NCBI GenBank assembly: GCA_963703745.1 | Contig: CAVPFL010000004.1 | Coordinates: forward strand, 1,426,001 to 1,490,000 | Source of the DNA: AP-15 sp963703745 | GTDB taxonomy: Bacteria > Pseudomonadota > Alphaproteobacteria > ATCC43930 > CGMCC-115725 | Length of the DNA: 64,000 nucleotides | Direction of reading: 5' to 3' | Shown here: piece by piece, positions 18,411 to 26,675 of the stretch | Numbering within the stretch: position 1 is the first letter of the stretch | How the letters are laid out: every line of letters starts with the position of its first letter | The notes under the pieces: generated by a model | The model's database searches: none | What the model was told of the DNA's origin: nothing | Seen by the model: only the letters and a program-made list of their open reading frames with translations | Position numbers and translations under genes: made by a program

Positions 18411-19721
18411 CAGGTTGCGGAAAAAGTGGCATCCTAGGGCCAGATATGGCGTATAATCCGCGTCGCGTGACGAGATGTGGGGGACGTCCGATGCGCGGTT
18501 GGGATGCGAGGAGTGAGGGGCTGTTCAGCTACGTGAGCTGCGAGGCGCGGGTGCCGTTGGATCATCCGTTGCGGCCGATCGGCAAGATTGTGGACGAGGC
18601 GCTCGGGGCCTTGTCGGGGGAATTTGAGAAGCTGTATGCCAAGTTCGGCCGGCCGTCGATTGCGCCGGAGAAATTGCTTCGTGCGCTGCTGCTGCAGGCC
18701 TTCTATTCGGTGCGTTCGGAGCGGCAATTGATGGAGCAACTCGGCTACAATCTGCTGTTCCGCTGGTTTGTCGGGCTGTCGCTGGACGCCGCGGTGTGGG
18801 ACGTCACAGTGTTTACCAAGAACCGTGAGCGGCTGATCGCCGGGGACATCGCCAGCAAGTTCATGGCGGCAGTATTGAACCAAGAGCGGGTCAAGGCGCT
18901 GCTGTCGGACGATCACTTCTCGGTAGACGGCACCTTGATCGAGGCTTGGGCCAGCATGAAGAGCTTTCGCCCGAAGGATGGCAGCGGCGCGCCGCCGGCT
19001 CCCGGCCACAACGGGGAACGGGACTTCCACGGCGAGAAGCGCAGCAACCAGACGCACGCCTCGACCACCGATCCCGATGCCCGGTTGTATCGCAAAGGAC
19101 CGGGCCAGCCCGCCAAGCTGGCCTATCTGGGGCACGTTCTGATGGAGAACCGGCATGCTTTGGTGGTCGATGCGCGTCTGACCTTGGCAACCGGCACGGC
19201 CGAGCGTGAGGCGGGGCTGGAGATGATCGCGGCTCGTCCCGGCAATCACCGGATCACGCTCGGCGCCGACAAGGCCTATGATGTGGCCGCGTTTGTCGCC
19301 GACCTGCGGGAGTACAACGTGACGCCGCACGTGGCGCAGAACACCACGAACCGGCGCTCGGCAATCGACGGACGGACGACCCGCCATTCTGGCTATGCAG
19401 TCAGTGGCCGCCTGCGCAAGCGCATTGAGGAGGTATTCGGCTGGACCAAGGCGGCCGCCGGCTTTCGCAAGACCCATCACCATGGCCTCGCCCGTGTCGG
19501 CTGGATGTTCACGCTGACGACCACCGCCTACAACCTGGTCCGGCTGCCCAAACTGGTGGGGGCAGTGGCGTAGCCATGCCTGGAATCTGCCCGGACATGG
19601 CTGAAATCGGCAAAATCGATGCAAAGGCCTGTCCCGAGAGCGATTATCAGCGACTTTAACGAGTGTCCTCTATGAAGTTTCTAGAGGATGCTTTCCAGAC
19701 AGCGCGTTTTTCCGCAGCCTG
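18411..19721 (+). mobile_element. IS5-family insertion sequence
   Basis: This 1311-bp element has near-perfect terminal inverted repeats of about 15 bp (left CAGGTTGCGGAAAAA; the right end has one mismatch). It is flanked by the 4-bp duplication CTAG at 18407-18410 and 19722-19725, which fits the YTAR target preference of the IS5 group. One transposase gene fills the centre and appears intact, so the element may still be active. Confidence 0.92.
18491..19573 (+). CDS. IS5-family transposase
   Basis: This 360-residue DDE transposase starts MRGWDARSEGLFSYVSCEAR. An N-terminal IS5-type helical domain (SIAPEKLLRALLLQAFYS, FRWFVGL) precedes the catalytic domain with Asp in FSVDGTLIEAW, Asp in GADKAYD and Glu in RIEEVFGW, plus the family phrase STTDPDARLYRKGPG. 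An in-frame ATG at 18446 is an alternative start. It is uninterrupted. Confidence 0.93.
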   Translation: MRGWDARSEGLFSYVSCEARVPLDHPLRPIGKIVDEALGALSGEFEKLYAKFGRPSIAPEKLLRALLLQAFYSVRSERQLMEQLGYNLLFRWFVGLSLDAAVWDVTVFTKNRERLIAGDIASKFMAAVLNQERVKALLSDDHFSVDGTLIEAWASMKSFRPKDGSGAPPAPGHNGERDFHGEKRSNQTHASTTDPDARLYRKGPGQPAKLAYLGHVLMENRHALVVDARLTLATGTAEREAGLEMIAARPGNHRITLGADKAYDVAAFVADLREYNVTPHVAQNTTNRRSAIDGRTTRHSGYAVSGRLRKRIEEVFGWTKAAAGFRKTHHHGLARVGWMFTLTTTAYNLVRLPKLVGAVA

Positions 19722-19881
19722 CTAGCTGTGCGGTTCTCCTGCCGTCTCTCCGACTGTCACGCCTAGCCCCCGCCTCCCGGATTTGCGGCGTTCCATGTCC
19801 TGCCTGTGGAAATGGCAATTCTTTTCGCCCGTGTGTCCAGAGGTGCGCACCCCCACGGGCATAGGCAGGACGCCAGAATTC

Positions 19882-20104
19882 CTAAAACGTGGTCGGCCTC
19901 GCAATGGAGCGGATGACGCCATAAATCCTTTCTGCAAGTCAGTAACGCCGATAGAGATCCAGCGTCCGTCAATATCTGACGCAGCTTTGACTTTCTCTGT
20001 GTATTCGCGGCATTGTTCCGCAAGGGCTTCCCCCTCATTCATTAAGTCAATTTCCTGATGCGTGAGACCACGGTATCCGGTGATTTTTGGTGCTGGTTGT
20101 CCAT
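19882..20104 (-). pseudogene. Acb2/Tad1-domain anti-CBASS protein, doubly frameshifted
   Basis: Three frames read in order give a full small Acb2/Tad1-type protein: MDNQHQ (start 20104), then KITGYRGLTHQEIDLMNE through DIDGRWISIGVTDLQKGFMA, then VIRSIARPTTF and a stop at 19882. The fragments are separated by two single-base losses, one in a run of five T (20084-20088, plus strand) and one near 19914-19920. The span of 223 nt is 75 codons minus two bases, which agrees. Acb2 proteins are phage sponges that bind cyclic nucleotides and block CBASS defence. Here the gene is broken, or the sequence has errors. The family call is from remembered conserved phrases. Confidence 0.72.
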
Positions 20105-20168
20105 AGGCGGTTCCTTTTCTTATTAAAGATTTAGTGTGAAAACATCTTATTTAACGTCAGATCACTAA

Positions 20169-20391
20169 TCAAGCCTCTATTTGTTTCTGCTTCCTTTGCG
20201 CTATTTCTCGCTCCATCTTTAACGTGACCAAATCCAGTACCACCTGATTTGTACTATCAAAGAAATTCTCTCTTTCGCTTTTTAGAAAGTCCTTCGGAAA
20301 TTCATCAGCCCTTTCTTTGTAATGAATGGGATGAGACCTCATTTTTTGGCACTCATTCGTAATCGGAGCATCTGAAAATCGCACCGGCGCA
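20169..20391 (-). pseudogene. MltR-like protein, C-terminal part (cut by IS66)
   Basis: This is the downstream part of a gene whose 5' part lies at 23043-23328 on the other side of the IS66 element. Reading across the duplicated target gives the phrase RNAFAHAPAPVRFSD, then APITNECQKM and a helical tail rich in charged residues to the stop at 20169. Arg-Asn with Phe-Ala-His is the conserved core of MltR-type helical proteins. The segment is markedly AT-richer than the chromosome. In isolation it could be read from a GTG at 20384. Confidence 0.65.
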
Positions 20392-20494
20392 GGAGCGTGG
20401 TAAGCGTCCGGTCTGAACCGGCCTATTGGGCGTAGTCAAGGCGGGGTCACTGGGGGAAGCTTGCTCCTTCTGGAGGTACAGAAGGAGCTTTGGA

Positions 20495-20929
20495 GTGGAC
20501 GGCGAGATTGTAGCGCGGGTGGAGCGTCGTCGGCAGTGGACGCCGGGCGAGAAGGCGGCGCTGCTGGCCGAGGTGGAAGCGACCGGCGGTCGGGTTTCGG
20601 TGGTTGCCCGGCGGCACGGGATTTCGCAGAGCCTGCTCTATAATTGGCGATCGGCGTGGAGGGCGGCGCGGCTGATCGCGCGAGGCTCAGCCCCGCCGCC
20701 GCCGGGGTCGACAGAATTTATCCAGCTCGGCACCGTCGCGGAGCCCTACGCCTCGGCAATGCGTATGGCGGCCGTCGCCGCCGGCACGCGGGGCGCGGGT
20801 GCGGCGTTAGCGGAGCGCGCCGGGGTGATGGAGATCGATCTGCCGCAGGGGGTTCGGGTGCGGGTCGATGGCGGCGTCGACGAGGCAGCGCTGCGGCGGG
20901 TGCTGTCGGCGGTGCGCGGATTGCGATGA
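20495..20929 (+). CDS. tnpA: IS66 family TnpA, helix-turn-helix protein
   Basis: This 144-residue accessory protein of IS66 starts at GTG 20495 (VDGEIVARVERRRQWTPGEK). It has the IS3/IS66 OrfA-type helix-turn-helix RHGISQSLLYNWRSAWRAA. Its 3' end overlaps tnpB by ATGA. It is needed for transposition of IS66 elements, where it is thought to bind DNA. The C-terminal part is variable in the family. Confidence 0.88.
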   Translation: MDGEIVARVERRRQWTPGEKAALLAEVEATGGRVSVVARRHGISQSLLYNWRSAWRAARLIARGSAPPPPGSTEFIQLGTVAEPYASAMRMAAVAAGTRGAGAALAERAGVMEIDLPQGVRVRVDGGVDEAALRRVLSAVRGLR

Positions 20930-21279
20930 TCGGCCTGGCACCGGGAACCAAGGTTTTTCTCGCCTGTCAGCCGATTGATCTGCGCGCCGGGTTTGATGGT
21001 CTGGCGGCCAAGGTGCAACAGATCATCGGCGCCGATCCGTTCAGCGGCCATGTCTTCCTGTTTCGCGGCAAACGCGGTCATTATTTGAAGGGCCTGTATT
21101 GGGACGGCAGCGGCCTGTGCCTGTTTGCCAAGCGTCTGGAGCGCGGCAAATTCGTCTGGCCGCCGCTGGCGGATGGGACGATGACGCTGACGCCGGCGCA
21201 ATTGGCGCTGCTGATCGAGGCGATGGACTGGCGTCGCACGATAGCACCGCCGGCGCCGCCGCGACCCATGCTGTTGTAA
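20926..21279 (+). CDS. tnpB: IS66 family accessory protein TnpB
   Basis: This 117-residue protein has the whole IS66 Orf2 signature: TKVFLACQPIDLRAGFDGLA, FLFRGKRGHYLKGLYWDGSG and LCLFAKRLERGKFVWP. Its biochemical role is not known, but IS66 transposition needs it. It starts inside the last codons of tnpA (ATGA), so translation is coupled. Confidence 0.95.
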   Translation: MIGLAPGTKVFLACQPIDLRAGFDGLAAKVQQIIGADPFSGHVFLFRGKRGHYLKGLYWDGSGLCLFAKRLERGKFVWPPLADGTMTLTPAQLALLIEAMDWRRTIAPPAPPRPMLL

Positions 21280-21340
21280 CATATCAGCGATTCTCGATTT
21301 GTTCTGGTCTACCCGAGGTTGCCTTCGCTAAGGGTGGCGC

Positions 21341-22966
21341 ATGTCGCTGGCTTCCGCCGATCTGCCCTCCGACCCCGATGCCCTGCGGGCCTTTGCCTTG
21401 GCCTGCCAGAGCGAGCTGGCGGCGGCGACCGCGGAACTGCAGGCGGCAAGGCTCGCCGTTCAGCTGCGCAGCCTGGAGATCGAGAAGCTGAAGTTTCAGA
21501 TCGCCAAGCTGCGGCGGATGCAGTTTGGCCGCTCTTCGGAGCGCGTCACCCGGCAGATCGAACAGCTCGAGCTGCGGCTCGAAGAGTTGGAAACCGGCGA
21601 AGTAGAAGAACTCAGTAAGGCCGTCGCCGAAGACCGGCCATTGCCGATCCGCGAACGTACCCAGCCAAAGCGCAAGAAGCTGCCGGACCACCTGCCCCGG
21701 CAGGAGGTCGTGCACGAACCGGAGGATGATGGGGCCTGCATCTGCCCCGTCTGCCGCGGCGGCATGGCCAAGCTTGGCGAAGACGTCACCGAGGTGCTCG
21801 ACTACATCCCCGGGCGGTTCCGGGTGATCCGGCATGTCCGGCCGAAATATGCCTGCCGGTATTGCGATGCGATCACCCAGGCGCCGGCGCCGGCGCTGCC
21901 GACACCGCGCGGACGGGCCGCCCCCGGCATGCTGGCGCATCTTTTGGTCTCGAAATATACCGATCACCTGCCGCTCTACCGGCAGAGCGAGATCTATGCC
22001 CGCGATGGGCTCGATCTCGACCGCTCGACATTGAGCGATTGGGTCGGCCAGGCGGTCTGGCTGCTGCAGCCGATCGTCGAGGGGATCCAGCAACACGTGT
22101 TTGCCGCCGAGAAGATCCACGGCGACGACACGCCGGTTCCGGTACTCGAACCCGGCCTCGGCCGCACCCGGACCGGACGATTATGGGTCTATGTCCGTGA
22201 TGACCGGCCGTTCTGCGGCCCGGCACCGCCGGCGGCGGCCTACTTCTATAGCCCCGACCGCGGCGGCGAACATCCGGCCGCCCATCTCGCCTGCTTCCGG
22301 GGCTTCCTGCAGGCCGATGGCTACAGCGGGTTCGCCGCGCTCTACGAGCCGCGGCAGACCGGGCCGGAGGCTCGGGCGACAGCAGCGATCACCGAGGTCG
22401 CCTGTTGGAGCCACTGCCGCAGAAAAATATTCGATGTGTGGGAAACCACGAAGTCGTCCGTCGCCAAGGCGGCGCTCGATCAGATCGCCGAACTCTACGT
22501 TATCGAGGACAAGGCCCGCTTCGCACCGCCCGCCGAGCGGCTGGCGCATCGCGCCGCCGCCACTCCACTGCTCGATGCATTCTTCACCTGGGCGCAGGCT
22601 GCAGAGAAGAAACTTTCGGCCCGATCGGCATTGGCGGAGGCATTGCGCTACACAATCAAGCGGCGCACCGCGCTCACCCGCTATGCCACCGACGCCAGGC
22701 TCGAACCCGACAACAACATCGCCGAAAACGCAATGCGCGGCATTGCCCTCGGCAGACGCAACTGGCTCTTCGCCGGCAGCGATGCCGGCGGCGAGCGTGC
22801 CGCCGCGATGTACTCAATCCTGCAGACCACGAAATTAAACAACGTAAATCCGGAAGCCTACCTCACAGACACCCTCGCCAGGATCGCCGACGGCCACCCG
22901 ATCAACCGCATCTCCGAACTGATGCCCTGGGCCTACCAGCCCCCAATCACCCAAATCGCCCCCTGA
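21341..22966 (+). CDS. tnpC: IS66 family transposase TnpC
   Basis: The 541-residue DDE transposase has an N-terminal coiled coil (leucine-rich about 20-90), a zinc-finger-like segment (CICPVCRGGM), the catalytic core with HGDDTPVPVLEPG and LQADGYSGFAALY, and the C-terminal IS66 segments LEPDNNIAENAMRGIALGR and NWLFAGSDAGGERAA. No frameshift is seen. The C-terminal end (QPPITQIAP) is tandemly repeated in the DNA just after the stop. Confidence 0.95.
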   Translation: MSLASADLPSDPDALRAFALACQSELAAATAELQAARLAVQLRSLEIEKLKFQIAKLRRMQFGRSSERVTRQIEQLELRLEELETGEVEELSKAVAEDRPLPIRERTQPKRKKLPDHLPRQEVVHEPEDDGACICPVCRGGMAKLGEDVTEVLDYIPGRFRVIRHVRPKYACRYCDAITQAPAPALPTPRGRAAPGMLAHLLVSKYTDHLPLYRQSEIYARDGLDLDRSTLSDWVGQAVWLLQPIVEGIQQHVFAAEKIHGDDTPVPVLEPGLGRTRTGRLWVYVRDDRPFCGPAPPAAAYFYSPDRGGEHPAAHLACFRGFLQADGYSGFAALYEPRQTGPEARATAAITEVACWSHCRRKIFDVWETTKSSVAKAALDQIAELYVIEDKARFAPPAERLAHRAAATPLLDAFFTWAQAAEKKLSARSALAEALRYTIKRRTALTRYATDARLEPDNNIAENAMRGIALGRRNWLFAGSDAGGERAAAMYSILQTTKLNNVNPEAYLTDTLARIADGHPINRISELMPWAYQPPITQIAP

Positions 22967-23042
22967 TCCCGTGGGCCTGTCAGCCCGCAATTGCCCAAAT
23001 CGCGCCTGATCCCCCTAATCACGGCCAAAACCGGACGCTTAC

Positions 23043-23328
23043 GGAGCGTGCGCAAAGGCGTTCCGTACCCTTCGTACAACTTCAAGACTTCAAGGTCTTT
23101 CCAAAGAGCTTCAGGGATAATTCCCATAGCGGACGCCAACTGATTCTTGGCGTAAAAGTCCGTTAACGGGCCATTTGGCTGCGAAAACATGTCCGGGGTT
23201 GCATTTGGCAGATAAGCCAACAGCAACTGCTCAAGGTACATTTCTACATGTGCACCACGGATAATAGCCGCTGCCCGGTCAGGCGCGTTGCGGATCTCCG
23301 CTCCGATTTCCGGCCAATCTTCGTCCAT
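23043..23328 (-). pseudogene. MltR-like protein, N-terminal part (cut by IS66)
   Basis: This is the 5' part of the interrupted gene, starting at about 23328 (MDEDWPEIGAEIRNAPDRAA). It continues EMYLEQLLLAYLPN, GPLTDFYAKNQLASAMGII and LWKDLEVLK, which match the helical MltR (mannitol repressor-like) fold. Just before the IS66 boundary, near 23079-23084, one base appears to be missing, because the conserved continuation VRRVRNAFAH is in another frame. The gene is therefore broken twice. Upstream, 23329-23768 holds no convincing gene. Confidence 0.62.
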
Positions 23329-23769
23329 CGGTTCGCGTCGGGAGAACTCCCGCAGGGACGGTTGCTTAGGCTGGCCCGCTCTCTGATCCGCAGAACCGTT
23401 CCCTCGCTTCCCGTGGCACGGTTCCGCAGCGCCATCGGGCGGCTTCGGCGAATGCGATGAAAATGGGGGAGCCGTCACGCTCCCCAACGTGGTCCTGGTT
23501 TCCTAAAAAACGCTGAGCGCGGGTGTGCGATCACCCCCTGCCTCGAAAAGCTCGGGCTGGATGCCCGACGATCCTCACCGCCTCTGCCCAAGAAGTGGCC
23601 AAAACCGGGCGCTATCTCAGATCGGAGTGAGAGGTCACCGAACCGTGGACAAGCCCTCCCGAAGGTGGTTATCTCCTTCGGTCCGCGACAAAAATGATGG
23701 TGCATCGCAAATTCAAAAACTCAAAACATAACCAGGAGAGCCACCACTAACCGATTGAAAACAAAGCTC

Positions 23770-23845
<76 letters not shown>

Positions 23846-23902
23846 AGAAATGCCGATTGGTTGCGCCCGAGCCGAGGTGGGCATAACCCCATATAAAGTC
23901 CC

Positions 23903-24133
23903 ATGAGTGACGAAAAAATCAGCCTTGACCTGCTCGGCGCACGCGTTTTGACCTTAACCACCGAAGTCCGCGACCTACAACATCGCTTCACCGCAATGGA
24001 AAGCCGCTTCACTGCGATGGAGGTCCGGCTCAGTGCGATGGAACAACGCTTCGCAGTGCAAGAGGAGCGTATGTCGGCGATGCTCGCCCTGGTTGTGCGA
24101 ATTGCAGAGCGGCTCGACGGGGGAAGTCGATGA
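23903..24133 (+). CDS. Small coiled-coil protein
   Basis: This 76-residue protein consists of a near-continuous amphipathic helix with internal repeats of seven residues (FTAMESR, FTAMEVR, LSAMEQR, FAVQEER). The methionine and leucine spacing predicts a coiled-coil oligomer. There is no signal peptide. Similar short proteins occur in Rhizobiales, but I know no function. It is the first gene beyond the tRNA, outside the element. Confidence 0.6.
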   Translation: MSDEKISLDLLGARVLTLTTEVRDLQHRFTAMESRFTAMEVRLSAMEQRFAVQEERMSAMLALVVRIAERLDGGSR

Positions 24134-24228
24134 CCCGCAGGAGAGCGTCGCCGATCATGCGGCGCTGACGCGATCTCGCGGTGAGACGTCCTCTGGCTAT
24201 CGCATAACCGCCACCGTCGGCCGGGTGG

Positions 24229-24513
24229 CTAGCGGCTGACGATGATCGGGCAGCCGCAAATCGGACAGGCTTCCGACATCGATTGGGCCGACGGGTCGCT
24301 CGCAAGAAGCGCTTGTAAGCGGGCGATCAGCGCCGCGTGCTCCGACGAGCCGCCGCAACGATTGGCGTAGGCGCGGCCGACCGCGCTCGTCGGCGGCATT
24401 TCTTCTACCTGAAACGCGCGGGCGGGCCGGGCGGCGGCGATCGCGGCCAGGCCTCCGACCCACGCGGCGGTCGAGAGCAGCAGGCGGCGGCGCTCGTGCA
24501 TGACCTCGCTCAT
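24229..24513 (-). CDS. Exported small cysteine-motif protein (possible Tat substrate)
   Basis: This 94-residue protein is not assigned. The N-terminus HERRRLLLSTAAWVGGLAAIAAARPARA is a signal peptide with paired arginines, suggestive of Tat export. The mature part is helical and ends with CPICGCPI, a compact three-cysteine motif that could bind a metal. The ATG at 24513 overlaps the stop of the DUF427 gene (ATGA), so the two are translated together. Confidence 0.6.
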   Translation of the reverse strand: MSEVMHERRRLLLSTAAWVGGLAAIAAARPARAFQVEEMPPTSAVGRAYANRCGGSSEHAALIARLQALLASDPSAQSMSEACPICGCPIIVSR

Positions 24514-25265
24514 CCCGGTTCCCCTTCGACCTCGATGCGGTCCACCTTGTCGGGATAGAAACACAGGTAGCCGGCGATGCGCGGGCAATCCGGTAGCGGA
24601 TCGAGATAGGCCCAGACCACGTCCTCCACGGACCGGTCGCCGACCCGCGCCGACCAATATGACGCCGTACCCTTGTACGGGCAGACCGTGGTCCTGTCCG
24701 AACGGGTCAGAAACTCCATCCGCACGTCCTGTTGCGGGATGTAGTAGCGGGTCGGGTGTCCGGTCTCGAACAGGAACATGCCGCGCCGCGTGTCCGCGAC
24801 CACCTCGCCGTTGAAGGTGACTCGTACCTCCCGCGAGCTCGGCCGCACATCGACACGAGAATAGGGGTCGCGCGCGTGCCCGAAGATCTCCTCGTCCTCC
24901 TCGATCCAATGGTCGACCTTGTTCCAATAGAAGGCGAGATAGTCCTTGATCGCCGCAATCTCGGCTATCGGTTGCTCATAGCTCCAGACCGCATTTTCGA
25001 TGCGGCGGTCGCCGACTTTTATCGTCCAATAAGAGGCATCGCCCTTGTAAGGGCAATGCGTGCGATGGTCGGTGCGTTCGAGCAGGTCCATGCGCACGTC
25101 CTGCCGCGGAAAATAATAGACCGGCCGATGTCCGGTCTCGAACATCAGGCCCGGCCCGACCGCGTCGGCGATGGTCGTGTCCTCGACAAGAACGCGGATG
25201 CGTTTCGGGCTCTTCTCAAAGGCGACACGGTAATCGGGTTTGCCGATCGCTTTCGGCAGTTCCAT
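24510..25265 (-). CDS. Tandem DUF427 domain protein
   Basis: This 251-residue protein has two DUF427 domains in tandem. Each contains the pattern ETGH, a YY dyad with PRQDVRM or PQQDVRM, CPYKG and ASYW (first about 18-115, second about 145-240). DUF427 proteins are common small beta-rich proteins without an established activity. The internal duplication is clear from the repeated CPYKG/ASYW phrases. It is followed by the small exported protein with a 4-bp overlap and preceded by a VOC protein on the same strand. Confidence 0.85.
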   Translation of the reverse strand: MELPKAIGKPDYRVAFEKSPKRIRVLVEDTTIADAVGPGLMFETGHRPVYYFPRQDVRMDLLERTDHRTHCPYKGDASYWTIKVGDRRIENAVWSYEQPIAEIAAIKDYLAFYWNKVDHWIEEDEEIFGHARDPYSRVDVRPSSREVRVTFNGEVVADTRRGMFLFETGHPTRYYIPQQDVRMEFLTRSDRTTVCPYKGTASYWSARVGDRSVEDVVWAYLDPLPDCPRIAGYLCFYPDKVDRIEVEGEPG

Positions 25266-25284
25266 GGCTTGCTCCTCCAGACCA

Positions 25285-25689
25285 TCACGCGGGCTTGCCG
25301 GCGTAGCTCGTCAGATCGATGAATTCCAGCACCGTGCCGTCGGGATCGTGGAAATAGGCGCGCGGGCCGTTGACTACGCCGCCTTGCCGGTCCTCCTCGA
25401 AGGTGATCTCGACGCCGTTGGCGCGCAGATGGTCGAGGGCCGCGCGGTACTCGTCATGCGCGATGATGAAGGAATGGTGCACACCGCCATGGTCGTCGAG
25501 CATCGGGTTAATCGGTGGCTCGCGCTTGACCAGGATCAGGCAGGTCCCGGCCGCATCGAGAAAGGCCATCTCGCCGCGCCGCACGGTCTCCAAATGCCGG
25601 CAACCGACGACCTCGGTATAGAACCGAGTGCTTTTAGCGACGTCGCTGACGGGAATGCTGAAATGGGCAACGCCCTGGATCGCGACCAT
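25285..25689 (-). CDS. VOC superfamily (glyoxalase/dioxygenase-like) protein
   Basis: This 134-residue vicinal-oxygen-chelate protein has two beta-alpha-beta-beta-beta halves. Seen: VAHFSIPVSDVAKSTRFYTEVVG at the start, GVHHSFIIAHDEYRAALDHL in the middle and the terminal YFHDPDGTVLEFIDL. His, His and Glu of these phrases are the likely metal ligands. A strong ribosome-binding site (GGAGGA) precedes the ATG at 25689. The longer reading frame upstream is rejected. It is divergent from the molybdenum hydroxylase operon. Confidence 0.85.
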   Translation of the reverse strand: MVAIQGVAHFSIPVSDVAKSTRFYTEVVGCRHLETVRRGEMAFLDAAGTCLILVKREPPINPMLDDHGGVHHSFIIAHDEYRAALDHLRANGVEITFEEDRQGGVVNGPRAYFHDPDGTVLEFIDLTSYAGKPA

Positions 25690-25799
25690 CCTGTCCTCCT
25701 TGGTGAACAAGCCGCCAGCGCTGGTTTTAATCGAAATTCGTTGCCGCGCCAGTCGAAAAGACGGACCCTGGCGTCTTCGGTCGCGAAGCGGAGTGCCGT

Positions 25800-26663
25800 G
25801 TGAAGCCTGCAAAGTTCGAATATCACGCCCCCGCCTCGGTCGACGAGGCGCTGGCGATCCTCGAGCGCTATGACGGCGAGGCGCGGCTGCTGGCCGGCGG
25901 TCAGAGTCTCGTTCCGATGATGAATTTTCGCCTCGCACAACCCAGAGCCATCGTCGACCTCAATCGGATCCCCGAGCTCGCCTTTGTCGACGAAGAGGGC
26001 GAGGCGGTGAGGATCGGGTCGATGACCCGCCAGCGCCGGCTCGAATTCGAACCGCTCGTCGCGGCGAAGCTGCCATTATTGCGCGAGGCATTGCGCTGGG
26101 TCGGGCATCTGCCGACCCGCTCGCGCGGTACGATCGGCGGATCGATCGCCCACGCCGACCCGTCGGCCGAGATCCCGATGGTATTGCAGGCCCTCGAAGG
26201 CGAAATCGTCGCTCACGGGCCGCAAGGAGAACGGCGGATCGCGGCGCAGGATCTTTTTGACGCGGCGCTGACCACCAGCCTCGGCCCGCTGGAGATCATC
26301 ACCGAGGTGCGATTTCCCGCGATGCCGGCGCAGGCGGGCTACGCCGTCGAGGAGTTCGCCCGGCGCAAGGGGGATTTCGCGATTGCCGCGGTCGCGGTGA
26401 TGCTGGTGCGCGACGGCGAGCGCTGCACCAAGGCACGGCTGGCGACGGCGGGCGTCGGGCCCGCATCGATCCGCTTGCGCGATGCCGAGGCCGTGCTCCA
26501 ACACCGAGGGCTGGGAGAGGCCGCGATTGAGGAAGCGGGAGACAAGGCCGCAGCGCAAGTCGACCCGGTCTCCGATCTGAACGGGTCGGCTGAGTACCGC
26601 CGTCATCTGACTGGTGTCTTGACGAGCCGTGCCGTCCTGAGGGCGATCACGCCCGCAACTTGA
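25800..26663 (+). CDS. Molybdenum hydroxylase FAD-binding subunit (CoxM-like)
   Basis: This is the medium subunit (287 residues) of a three-subunit xanthine dehydrogenase/CO dehydrogenase-family enzyme. It passes electrons from the iron-sulfur subunit to its FAD. Seen: the FAD-binding LLAGGQSLVPMMNFRLAQP (about 30-48) and TIGGSIAHADPSAEIP (about 111-126), followed by the CO_deh_flav_C domain. Translation starts at GTG 25800. It is the first gene of an M-S-L operon, the gene order of cox clusters. Confidence 0.92.
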   Translation: MKPAKFEYHAPASVDEALAILERYDGEARLLAGGQSLVPMMNFRLAQPRAIVDLNRIPELAFVDEEGEAVRIGSMTRQRRLEFEPLVAAKLPLLREALRWVGHLPTRSRGTIGGSIAHADPSAEIPMVLQALEGEIVAHGPQGERRIAAQDLFDAALTTSLGPLEIITEVRFPAMPAQAGYAVEEFARRKGDFAIAAVAVMLVRDGERCTKARLATAGVGPASIRLRDAEAVLQHRGLGEAAIEEAGDKAAAQVDPVSDLNGSAEYRRHLTGVLTSRAVLRAITPAT

Positions 26664-26675
26664 GAGGTCGACCCG

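Larger units (their letters stand above)
20400..23042 (+). mobile_element. IS66-family insertion sequence
   Basis: This 2643-bp element has identical terminal inverted repeats (GTAAGCGTCCGGT at both ends) and an 8-bp target duplication GGAGCGTG at 20392-20399 and 23043-23050, both diagnostic of IS66. It carries the three genes tnpA, tnpB and tnpC in order, all intact. The stretch after tnpC contains an imperfect tandem copy of the last coding 44 bp. It splits a MltR-like gene of the tRNA-Lys element. Confidence 0.96.

Noticed and set aside
18434..19624. Minus-strand open frame over the IS5-family transposase
   Set aside because: It is the shadow of the transposase gene, whose catalytic motifs read on the plus strand.
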